Assembly: GCA_030770545.1 (NCBI GenBank)
Contig: CM061098.1
Coordinates: 17,698,001 to 17,762,000 of the forward strand
Reading direction: 5' to 3'
Origin: Macropodus opercularis
Lineage: Eukaryota > Chordata > Actinopteri > Anabantiformes > Osphronemidae
DNA length: 64,000 bases
Shown here: positions 55,394 to 64,000 of the stretch, in pieces
Layout of the letters: every line of letters starts with the position of its first letter
Position numbering within the stretch: the stretch's first letter is position 1
Translations under genes and position numbers: made by a program
Notes under the pieces: generated by a model
What the model was told of the DNA's origin: nothing
Databases searched by the model: none
What the model saw: the letters and a program-made list of their open reading frames with translations, nothing else

Positions 55394-56010
55394 TTTCTAA
55401 CAGCCAGTGAAACAAACAGGCTGAAGTGAAATAAACGTCCTTAAAACTAACTGTTGCTGTCCCTTAAAGTTCCACTGATCAATGTAGGACTGCTGCAAAA
55501 GGTTCACCTGCTGGAAGCCCTATAGTCCACACGTATGACACCAGTATCCAAAGTGCACATGGGTTCTGTTTGCTAAGACACTAGAAACCCTGGTGTTCAG
55601 CTGCACAGACAGAAGCTGCACAGCTGTGTGTTCCTTTAAATGTAGCCAGCTCCGCTGTGGCTCCACTCTGTCTGCATAGTAGCATCCTGCATAATCCACA
55701 TTAGTACACAAAGCTGTGGAACATCTGCTATATTCTGCACAGGCACGTCCCGACGGACAGAGACTCACAGGGAGCTTTTCCTCAGCTATGAAGCTTTTCT
55801 TTCTGCGTAAACAGCCCAGGCCTGTGCCTCAGAGCTGCTTACAGTGGAGCTGTCTGAGCTGGCTCCAGTCAGTCTGCATAGCAGCGGCCGTGTGAATAAC
55901 CCACACTGACACACACTCCGCACAGACGCTGCTTCAGGATCGCAGCTGCTGGACGCTGTTGAACAGGATGGCAACTGTTCAGCAACACAACCCCAATACT
56001 GAGCAGGCTC
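55394..56010 (-). other. Probable atoh8 5' UTR
   Basis: Extends from the start codon to a TATA-like box. It contains two related blocks (about 55655-55750 and 55845-55935) that share CTGTCTGCATAG/CAGTCTGCATAG and a following CCACA-rich stretch, an old local duplication. Confidence 0.4.
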
Positions 56011-56011
56011 G

Positions 56012-56018
56012 TTATATA
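56012..56018 (-). promoter_or_regulatory. TATA-like box upstream of atoh8
   Basis: TATATAA on the minus strand would place transcription start near 55,985. The DNA just beyond (56,030-56,520) is GC- and CpG-rich, consistent with a promoter. Confidence 0.35.
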
Positions 56019-56126
56019 CTTACAACACAGAGGCTGGAAGTGACAGGCTCAGTTCAGTTAAACTTCGCCAAACGTCTGAGATGAAGTGACGGGTTTAGCG
56101 CAGCCTCACACGCCGCCCCGGTAACT

Positions 56127-58110
56127 GCGCATCTCCTGGAGAAGAGCTCACAGGTCCTGCCCGAAGAAAGCTCCGGTACCGCCCGACACTTCTCCAATGG
56201 ACTCGGTGTCTACAGAACTTTCCTAAAGAAGCTATGAATGAAAATTCGTAGCTTCATTTGTCATTGCTCCAACGGCGGCGTCTTCTGAGTTGACGCCGGC
56301 AGATCCTCGGGTCCGGTCTTGCGCGTCTCTGCACAAGACCCTGTCTCTGCTGGAGAGACGGAGAAATGCGCGTGCAGGAGGACAGAGCCGACAGCTCAGT
56401 GGTCTACAAAGAAAAAAGGCTTTCGCGCGCTCCGCCAAGTCTGCTGGCGTCTGACTGCCCCCTCTGCACGCGCGACCCTTCTCCACTGGAACATACAGCG
56501 CCACCCACTGGCGTAAAGCAGAAACTCACCCGCGTCTGCTCTAATACTGGAAGCCTCAACATTTATTGACTTCAGGAGCAGGTTTAGTGTTGTCATAGGG
56601 TGTCCATGAAAACAGTCATAAACGGGCGACGCATTTGTCAATAAATGTCTGAACCGAATAAAAACCAGAGATTGCTTTGAAATTATGATTGAAGAGAATA
56701 ATTTTACTAAAAGTAATGAAACTGGCATGGACACAAATGATAATACCCCTAGAAAAAAACTAAAAACACACAGGTGTCTTCAAACTTGTAAGCAGCCAGT
56801 CTGCCTAGTTTAGAGCACTCTAAAAGTGACTTTCATTTATTTTTATTTTATCTTTTAATATTTTGAATGCTTCAATTATATTGAATATAAGACTTTTAAA
56901 AATAAAAACGACCGGCAAATTGAATAAAAAATAAAAGAGCTTAAATAAGATGTGGATAGTTGTATTTATTAATAAAAAAAAAACAATTTTAATAGATTAA
57001 TCATCAACAAAATAATTGTGCAGCTCTGTAGGCATTATCACTGATGACTGTGAATAACCAATTTGTGATCCTTAAAGTACCTAACCAACTAACGTAATTG
57101 GTGCCCCGTTAGTAGGTTCAAACTAAACTCAAACCACAAACATACATAAAGGAAAGATAAAAACAGTGTACAAAACTTTACTCCCAGTAGGACTTAGAGG
57201 TGGATGTGGAAAATCTGGTGCAGAGATACGTGAAGGTAGCAATACAGAAACGTAAGTGGCTTAACCCCCCGCTGCTTCCTCAAACTTCTCAGACCCTGAT
57301 TCTCTGGTTTCACACGGTGAACATCTTTTCACTTCTTAATCCTTCTCAACAAGCCTTGCAAACTCCTGAGGCCCTGTGCAGGACGGTTGGAGAACATAAC
57401 TTAGGTACAGGTAGTCATGTTCCTAACAGTAAAGACCTCACTAGACAAGGGAGGCCCTCAGTCAGTATACAGAGGACAGCAACTTATTTTCTTCAGACCT
57501 TGTACCTGCTACCGCAATGATTGTGGATCCTTCTTTTGCAGCACATAGTCCTGACACCACCATATTGCTTGCTAACCCAGAAGTTGTTTAATGGTCTGGT
57601 GTGGACTGACAGTATTTGTTTGTTCATTTGTGTGTTTGAGTCTTTGTTTCTGTACCCAGCCCACAGACAAAAACATATAGTCTGAGTGTCCAAAGTAATA
57701 TCCATGGGTATCAGACGTTTGTGTTGTCTACTATTCAGGTGCACTAAGATTCCTCTATAGCTCATAAATGATTTTGTTATAGCAATTTCCAGAGCAGACT
57801 TTTTCTTCAGAAAAAAATGTGTATGTGTAGCAAATCAGCGTATCATTACAGTAACAAGTACCCTGTAACTGTTACTGGCATTAGGACACCATGAAGCATC
57901 AAATACAAATAAATAAAAACATGCTTAAAATGAACTAATGAGAAGAAGACCTTGAATTGTGGTTCATCAGAAACATAACGAAGGAACTGAATAAAAGACT
58001 AAAAATAACGTGCATCTCCCAGGTAAGAGCTTACAGGTCCTACACAAAGAAAGCTCCGGTACCTGTAAGTAGTATCACAGCTGTCTTCAAAACTTGTAAT
58101 CAGTCAATCT
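56127..58110. repeat. Diverged repeat pair upstream of atoh8
   Basis: 56127-56180 and 58010-58063 are alike, sharing AAGAAAGCTCCGGTACC. About 56774-56800 and 58080-58107 also match, sharing CTTCAAACTTGTAA or its close variant. In the second copy the two blocks are adjacent; in the first they are about 590 bp apart, as if interrupted. Confidence 0.6.
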
Positions 58111-61055
58111 GCTATTTAAAGTGTGAAAAGTAGTCAGTGTTCCAGCTGTGAACCACAGAAAGCTAAGGATAGACTTGTCTCAAAAGACTAGAAAGAAAAT
58201 GACACACAAACATACACATATGATTCATGGGTTCAAGGCCAAGTGACAGGACTCTCACAAGAGGAGAACTGTTACATTAAATGAAGCTATTATTACAATT
58301 ATTCTGTCCAGGCCATTCAATTGCTTCCCTAAATGTCATCAGATTTTTGTTATTTTTTTGTATTATTTGAAAGTACAAAAAGGAACCACCCTGTCCTCCA
58401 TATAAACGATCCTTCAGCCTGTCCTCTTGCTTTTGCCCCATGCATACGTTCAGTTCCTTTTATTCCTGCTATACATGTATGTAACCTGCCAACCTCCAAA
58501 AGTTTCCTTGTGCTTCCAATGCTGGTTGTGTCTACTTACCAGTCTGTCCATGCCAACACTGCCAACGCACACACTTCCCCCGTCCATGTCCTGCTCTTGC
58601 AACTTTTGTTTTTTACTCTGTACCCTGATCTTTTCTGATTTACCCACAGAAGAATGACAGGACAAGTCAAACACTGATTTTATTTTAGATAAACGTTACT
58701 ATTCTACAAGTTTTCTTCTTTTTTTACGCACTGAAAGAGGACAGGAATCAGCTCAAAGATTACAGTTAAGCACCTTAAAAAGTTCATAAATTACAGTTGG
58801 GGTTTGTTTTGAAAATGATACCAGATGAAGTAAGACTGAGCAAACAGCTCTACAGGGTAGGATGCAGACATGATGACATCATTAGCAAAGCATATGTTAC
58901 TTTCAAACTGTAAACCTCAGTACAATAAAGAGCACATACAACACTACCAAAGATATTATATCAGCTTTTCAAAGATGAAGCAACTGGACTTGCTTGAGAT
59001 TTTTGAAGATTCTTCAGTGGTGACCAACTGTAACTATAAGACCCAAACAACACACGCACAACACGTGAGCCTGTGGGTAATGAGCCACGCATGACCTTGA
59101 AAAGTCTCAAGTTCTTAACACCCAGGACTCCCAACCAGTCCAAAAATCTTTAGCAACCTCAGGCAAGTCCTGTTGTCACAGAATAGGACCGATGAGAGAA
59201 CATAACATCTCAACATCCCATCTGGAGATTTATGCTGTTTCATTTGATTATTCTCAAATTGTTTAGGCTGCAACAAAAAATTCCAATAAAATAGTGTTTG
59301 AGAAAACAATGCAGCAATGTCACATATTGCATCAAAAGGAAAGTTATTTGTTAAACAAACGGTTCATTAATTGAATAGGTTCATCTTTGTTGTACTCTGT
59401 CCTGCCGACTGTGTGGAGCCCTGATTAGGACAGTGTTGCATGATAACATCTATCTAAGCCTCTTTGTTGAGTCAAACACTTCCCACAAGCAAGGCATCAG
59501 AATTCACTTGAACTTGAACAATCAACAGGACAATACGGTGAAATGGATATATGAAGGGAAAAATCAAACAATTTAAACCTCTTCAGCTCATTGGTCATAA
59601 AAATGTTTAAACAAACTTCTATCACAGCGTCTCACCAACACATCAGGTCAGGCAAAGACCAGGATGACATACCTGACCTAGTGAACCTTTACATCTTATT
59701 CTCTGATAACTGCTGCACAATGTAGACTGAAAGAATAAATTCAGAGATGCTAAAATGCTGATGGAGCTGAGGGGAACTGTACGGGGTTGGTCAGAGGTAG
59801 CTGACGCTATTTCTTACAAAGTGTTAGATGGTTGCTGTAACTACAGTCACAGCATAAACCGCTTAATTAAGGATGCAATTAGGCCTCAGGGTCAAGCGAA
59901 GCATATATTGCACTTTGACTCCTTAGACTAATGTGACAAATGAAAATAATGTCAGTAGTGGTTCATAGTAAGAGCTGACTGTTATCAGTATCACTGTTCT
60001 TCATCAGCTGTTGGTGAGTAAAGTAAATCCCAGCAGCACTGTCATGGCTGCAGACTGAATGTTTGAGACACTGTGTGTGTTTCATGCACATATCTTCCAC
60101 AACAAAACAACCCTTCAGTACACCTGTGAATTTCTCTAGATTATGACACTTTAAACGGCACATGATGTTATCTGGAAAATGTCCAGCTAAGAAGAGTTCA
60201 TCTTGATGTTTTCTTTGATGTTCTGGTGGACTACCACTGGACATAATCTGAGCCAAAAAAATGTACATTTTAAAAAATATTTTAATACAGAGAAGAAAGA
60301 GGAACGTTAATAGGAGTTATACACATATTCACCCTTTAATAGAAGCATAGGAAAGTTAAAAATGGCTGTAGTCACCCTTTGACTACATGGTTAGAACATG
60401 GGAAGTTACTCTAAAACCTTACCCAAACCACACTACAACCACCAAGCTTCACTCTGTAGCCTCATCTAAATGCAAGATTCACTGCATGTTTTTGTGTCTG
60501 GAGCAATGACTGACATTTTAAATGCACTAGAAAGACAATATAATATTTGTGAGAGCAGAAGGAAAGAAGACCGACAGTGATGGACTCCTTAGCTGAGGAA
60601 TCATCAGTAAGGTCAAGTCGAGAATTACATTTTAAGTTGTGGATATTTCACAGCTGATTTGTTCATTTGAACCCTTTTGACTAGCTAGAAAGCTCAATAA
60701 AAAAACAGCCCAATCCTTGTCTCAACAGCATGCTAATAAAATGCACCTGCTCTCAGCAGAGACAGACAAAATTAAAGAAATGTAACTCTGATGGTTTCTG
60801 GGACAGCTTTTGCAGTCCTGCAAACTGGTAGATGAAAAAATAGAAATGTTTTATTTTCCAGTACAAACGTCAGTGTGGCATCATTTGTTACTGAATGTGT
60901 TGAATGTTTAACGTTTTGTCTCTCTAAATGAATCAAAGTCAGGACAACAGCACCTCGATCACACCCACCTAGAGTCTTCACTCTCTTCAACTTCACCTAA
61001 AAGCAAGCTACAATGATGACAGACAACATGAGATTAGAGAAGAGGCAGAAAGGGC
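58111..61055. other. Intergenic DNA and likely rnf103 3' UTR
   Basis: No conserved coding exon was found. Minus-strand AATAAA at 60850-60855 may end rnf103. Short open frames (58333-58638, 59963-60268) show no family features. Confidence 0.45.
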
Positions 61056-61994
61056 TCATTCACACCTGTGTTTCTTCTTGTAGCTGGGCCAGCGACACAC
61101 CGGGCAGCAGTGTCTGCCGCCTGCCAGCCACACCATGATGCACTGCTGGTGGAAGGCGTGGCCACAGGGCAGAGCCATCAGCAGCTCCTCGCTCACGAAG
61201 TTCTCCAGACACACCACGCACTCCGAGCACTGCAGCACGCCACAGGGCCATGCCGACCAATCGCAGCGCTGCTGGTTAAAGGCGGCTTCACATGTGAGGC
61301 CAGCGTCCTCCAGTGTACTCTCAGCTGATGATGAGCTTCTGTTCACATGATGACAGCAGCGGATGGAGTCCGTTTTCCTGTCTGCACACAGCTGTGTGTC
61401 GCTGTCCTGAGTGCACAGTGACCTCTTATGCCTTCTGTTGCTATGTGGGGATCTGCTGGAACCTGCAGGAGGAGAATCTGTGCTCTCTATGTCTGAATGT
61501 GAACTTTCTGTCTCTTCAAGAGGGTGTCCACCAGGATCGCTTTCCCTTTGTTGACCCACAACTATGAACCTCCATGTAGGCAGGGCTTTAATGTAGTCTA
61601 TGTTTACTAATGGTCGAAGCCAGAGATCAGGAAATGCCAAGCGCTCAAAAAGGAAGTTGGGATCATCCTCCCAGTCTGAGTGGTCAGAAGGGATGTGCTG
61701 CAGCGATGCAATTGGGTGGAGCAGATAGGAAGTGTACCAGTCCCATAGGCTGGCCAGCCACTCCAGGTTTGTGGAGCTGTCCTCTTGGCTCCTGTTGCCA
61801 CAGCGGCGCTTCTTCTCAAAGTAGTCGACCAGCAGGCCGTGGGCAAGGTAGGTGGACAGGAAGAGAGCAGGGTGAGATGAGTAGAAAGTCCAGTCAGCTC
61901 TCACCAGGCTGGCCAGGGTGGTGGTGTCAGCATAACGAAGCAGCTTCAGGCTGTAACCATACAACGTGTCCAGATAGGGCAGCTGAAGGAGAGC
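61056..61994 (-). CDS. rnf103: RNF103 (KF-1) last coding exon, partial gene
   Basis: The exon opens after an acceptor (CTTCAG at 61995-62000, minus strand) in phase 0 and runs 312 codons to TGA at 61056-61058. Earlier exons encoding the N-terminal membrane part lie outside the window. The piece includes WDWYTSYLLHPIASLQ and ERLAFPDLWLRPL, strongly conserved in RNF103, then an acidic Ser-rich linker. A RING-H2 domain covers about residues 259-300 of the exon (CVVC, CGHAFHQQC, CCPVC). RNF103 is an ER-membrane E3 ligase involved in ER-associated degradation. The C-terminus stops five residues after KKK, shorter than I recall for mammals. A donor-like GTGTGA overlaps the last codons, so an alternative end is possible. 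Confidence 0.93.
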   Translation of the reverse strand, partial: ALLQLPYLDTLYGYSLKLLRYADTTTLASLVRADWTFYSSHPALFLSTYLAHGLLVDYFEKKRRCGNRSQEDSSTNLEWLASLWDWYTSYLLHPIASLQHIPSDHSDWEDDPNFLFERLAFPDLWLRPLVNIDYIKALPTWRFIVVGQQRESDPGGHPLEETESSHSDIESTDSPPAGSSRSPHSNRRHKRSLCTQDSDTQLCADRKTDSIRCCHHVNRSSSSAESTLEDAGLTCEAAFNQQRCDWSAWPCGVLQCSECVVCLENFVSEELLMALPCGHAFHQQCIMVWLAGGRHCCPVCRWPSYKKKHRCE

Positions 61995-62089
61995 CTGAAG
62001 AGTAAGTCAACAATCAGTGATTCAACTCTCACTCAGGTAAGACTGTTATAGTAAGGTTCATCTGTGAAAGATGCAGATGTAATGAATAG
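61995..62089 (-). other. rnf103 intron, proximal part
   Basis: Acceptor side of the intron before the last exon; the rest of the window up to 64,000 is probably the same intron or 5' region. Confidence 0.5.
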
Positions 62090-62109
62090 CTAAAGGTCCC
62101 CTATTATGC

Positions 62110-62196
62110 CTAACCCTCATGCAGCCTGTGTGGTTTTTGAGCTTTGAACTCCTCCTATTTTTCATTTTGACCCCTTGAAGGCTGCACAAGGGTTAA
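62110..62196 (+). mobile_element. piggyBac-like MITE, short form
   Basis: An 87-bp element with CTAACCCTCATGCAGCC at the left and GGCTGCACAAGGGTTAA at the right. It is almost only the two arms of the family. Confidence 0.65.
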
Positions 62197-62589
62197 GGCT
62201 AAACAATGTATGTCCCTACATCATGTAGAACTATGCAGATTGCCTCCCTGGCCTGACAATGTGTGCTTCAAGCCTTCTGACAGAGCAAGATATTTTTAGG
62301 GTGTGTTGCTTCGTATGCAGATGTGCACAAGTCATAGGGGAGGTCAGGTCATACAGTTGTAGCCTTTGAAACTGCAAAGCTTGCAGTGCCCTTATTTAAT
62401 TCCTACACCGAGCCAGTAAATCTGGAGGCATTTCTCTCATTTCCACCACCAGTTGTTGCAAAGTCGCTTCCATATCTTGAGTTCAACAACAGTGGCTCAT
62501 ACAGTGATTCAGACATATTCTAATATATAGTATAACATGCAGTACAAATCTGCTGTATAACAGGTTTTACTTTATCACTGGAACATATG

Positions 62590-62878
62590 TTAACCCTCAT
62601 GCAGCCTTCAAAGGTCAAATCGACCCCACTGTAAACTAGGAGGCGCCAAAGCTCAAAAACACACACCAGGGTTGGATCAAACAGCCTTGGTGGGTGTTAC
62701 ATCCAAGCAATGAACATGTGTGAGTCTATGATGAACAAGTTCATCCAACCGTTCATCTAGATGAAGCGTGTTGTGATTTATCGCCGGTCTGCGGCTGTTT
62801 GATCCAACCCTTGTGTGGTTTTTGAGCTTTGAGCCTCCTGTTTTCATTTTGACCCCTTGAAGGCTGCACCAGGGTTGA
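62590..62878 (+). mobile_element. piggyBac-like MITE, full form
   Basis: 289 bp with TTAACCCTCATGCAGCCTTC and its inverted partner ending GCACCAGGGTTGA. Inner palindromic arms carry GGTTGGATCAAACAGCC and GGCTGTTTGATCCAACCC. It is better preserved than the array copies and shows what they looked like before decay. Confidence 0.75.
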
Positions 62879-63510
62879 ATGTAAAAATATTACCATAAGT
62901 CATAAAAACAGCTGGTTGCCGTTTTGAAGTATACAAATAATAATTCAGTCACGTCTCAAAAAAACATGTCACATGTCTGACAAGTGTGTATACATGTTTC
63001 ATTCCACATTCAGTAGTATTCCCAATTCCCCATTGGTGTGCTATGATAAAGATGAGGAGTATGTGGAAATAGTAGAGCTTGACACTAGTAAGTGCTACTG
63101 TTGTTTGTCATCGCTGTAATACAGTCCCATGGAGCTATGACAATGGCTGATATGCTGTGTATTGGAGTACAACCACATCTTATTGATCCCAATTTAGATT
63201 TTTCCTTGAGCACAATAGCTGTGTCATATAGGTCCTATCTCAGGTGAGTCAGCAGCAAGTTCTGAGCCACGTTTGTTTTGGCCAGTTTGGGCAGAGCCTG
63301 AGGTGGGGCTGTCTGACAACAGACTAATCTTCGACGACAAGGTAAAGAACTCTGAACGGACCATTCTGAGTAAGGATTGGCGTAATTAGCAAAATGTAAA
63401 AAAAAGGTGGAGGTGCACTTGTAACAGACTCAGTTTGTGTCTACATGCATCCTAGAGTCATATAAATGCAGCAGAATGTCTAAATAAAGTGAGTAACAGG
63501 GGACCTTTAC

Positions 63511-64000
63511 AGGACTATACCAAAGTTTTTCTCAGCCCAATAAAATTTGTTTTCCTACCTAACACTAGTTTATTTAATTTAGTTCAGTACTCAGCTTGTC
63601 TTGTTTAGTATCATCAATGAATTCTAAAAGACACAACTGGTCATTTGTTGCTGGACTGAGTTGTGAGAGCTGTGTGAAACAGATGACTGCATACCAGAAC
63701 AGGAAGCCAAGACACCAGCAGTATGGAGTTGTAGGTTCCAAGTGTTCGTATGAGGACTACAAATCGTTTCACTGTTGCTCCCTGTCCATGAAAATGAACA
63801 CATGTTAAAAACTGATTGGATCATTAACATATAACTAAACTTACCTTCTTTCACTCCCTGTGTGTTTGTATCAGGAACAATATCACAATTTAGAAAATTT
63901 GCTATGTTTTTGTTTAAAATGTAATTAAAGAGATAAAGAGAAAGTCTATAGAAGAGAATTAAAACTTTGTTTTCTATCATCCGTACACACAAAAATTTAG
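63511..64000. other. Intronic or intergenic DNA, nothing recognised
   Basis: No conserved exon; minus-strand open frame 63624-63992 has no recognisable domain. Confidence 0.45.

Larger units (their letters stand above)
62091..63510. mobile_element. Non-autonomous DNA transposon with short TIRs
   Basis: The left end TAAAGGTCCCCTATTA and the complement of the right end (GTAAAGGTCCCCTGTTAC) are inverted repeats of about 16 bp, of a kind common in fish genomes. The 1.4-kb interior has no transposase and hosts two piggyBac-like MITEs. The superfamily is not assigned. Confidence 0.5.

Noticed and set aside
57200..57520. 106-codon plus-strand frame
   Set aside because: No domain or conservation cue; flanks show no splice structure.
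61610..62005. 131-codon plus-strand frame
   Set aside because: Antisense shadow of the rnf103 exon.

Overview
This is vertebrate, almost certainly teleost fish, genomic DNA. The evidence is intron-containing tmem129, atoh8 and rnf103 genes, dispersed repeats of the fish type, piggyBac-like, hAT and Tc1/mariner relics, and a very large tandem cluster of tRNA genes. No bacterial, phage or CRISPR content was seen.

Region 1 (1-43,996) is a tandem array of proline tRNA genes, all on the minus strand. The standard unit is about 3,006 bp. Reading the plus strand it holds six tRNA-derived loci, named here P1 (tRNA-Pro TGG), P2 (AGG), P3 (CGG), P4 (a full-length but degenerate pseudo-tRNA), P5 (a second AGG) and P6 (a 65-nt pseudo-tRNA lacking the 5' strand of the T stem). 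A piggyBac-like MITE lies between P4 and P5, and a common fish dispersed repeat lies between P5 and P6. I count 53 full-length 72-nt genes with Pro anticodons (31 AGG, 11 TGG, 11 CGG), one full-length gene with a Leu-type AAG anticodon, one TGG gene cut by the window edge, 13 P4 copies, 12 P6 copies, and several fragments. Together the genes read all four CCN codons. One unit carries a retroelement insertion with a 14-bp target-site duplication.

The array is hierarchical: roughly 200-bp tRNA-plus-spacer monomers, two related half-units, 3.0-kb units, a 6,006-bp two-unit higher-order repeat (about 13-31 kb), and a 2,495-bp higher-order repeat (37-42 kb). Most length changes between units equal the distance between two tRNA loci, so the tRNA genes themselves are where unequal exchange took place. 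In the last 6 kb the TGG locus has become a CGG-flank/TGG-flank hybrid that carries an AGG anticodon.

Region 2 (44-64 kb) is ordinary genic DNA. A possible retroelement tail and a frameshifted hAT transposase relic are followed by tmem129 (plus strand, seven coding exons, 46,487-48,714), an ER-membrane E3 ubiquitin ligase. A decayed Tc1-like element lies at 51.0-52.2 kb. Next come atoh8 (minus strand, three recognised coding exons, 54,095-55,393), a bHLH transcription factor, and the last coding exon of rnf103 (minus strand, 61,056-61,994), another ER-linked RING E3 ligase. A non-autonomous DNA transposon lies in the adjacent rnf103 intron. It contains two more copies of the MITE family that was amplified inside the tRNA array. 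tmem129 and rnf103 are both membrane RING ligases of the ER, but nothing in the sequence shows that they or the tRNA genes act together.
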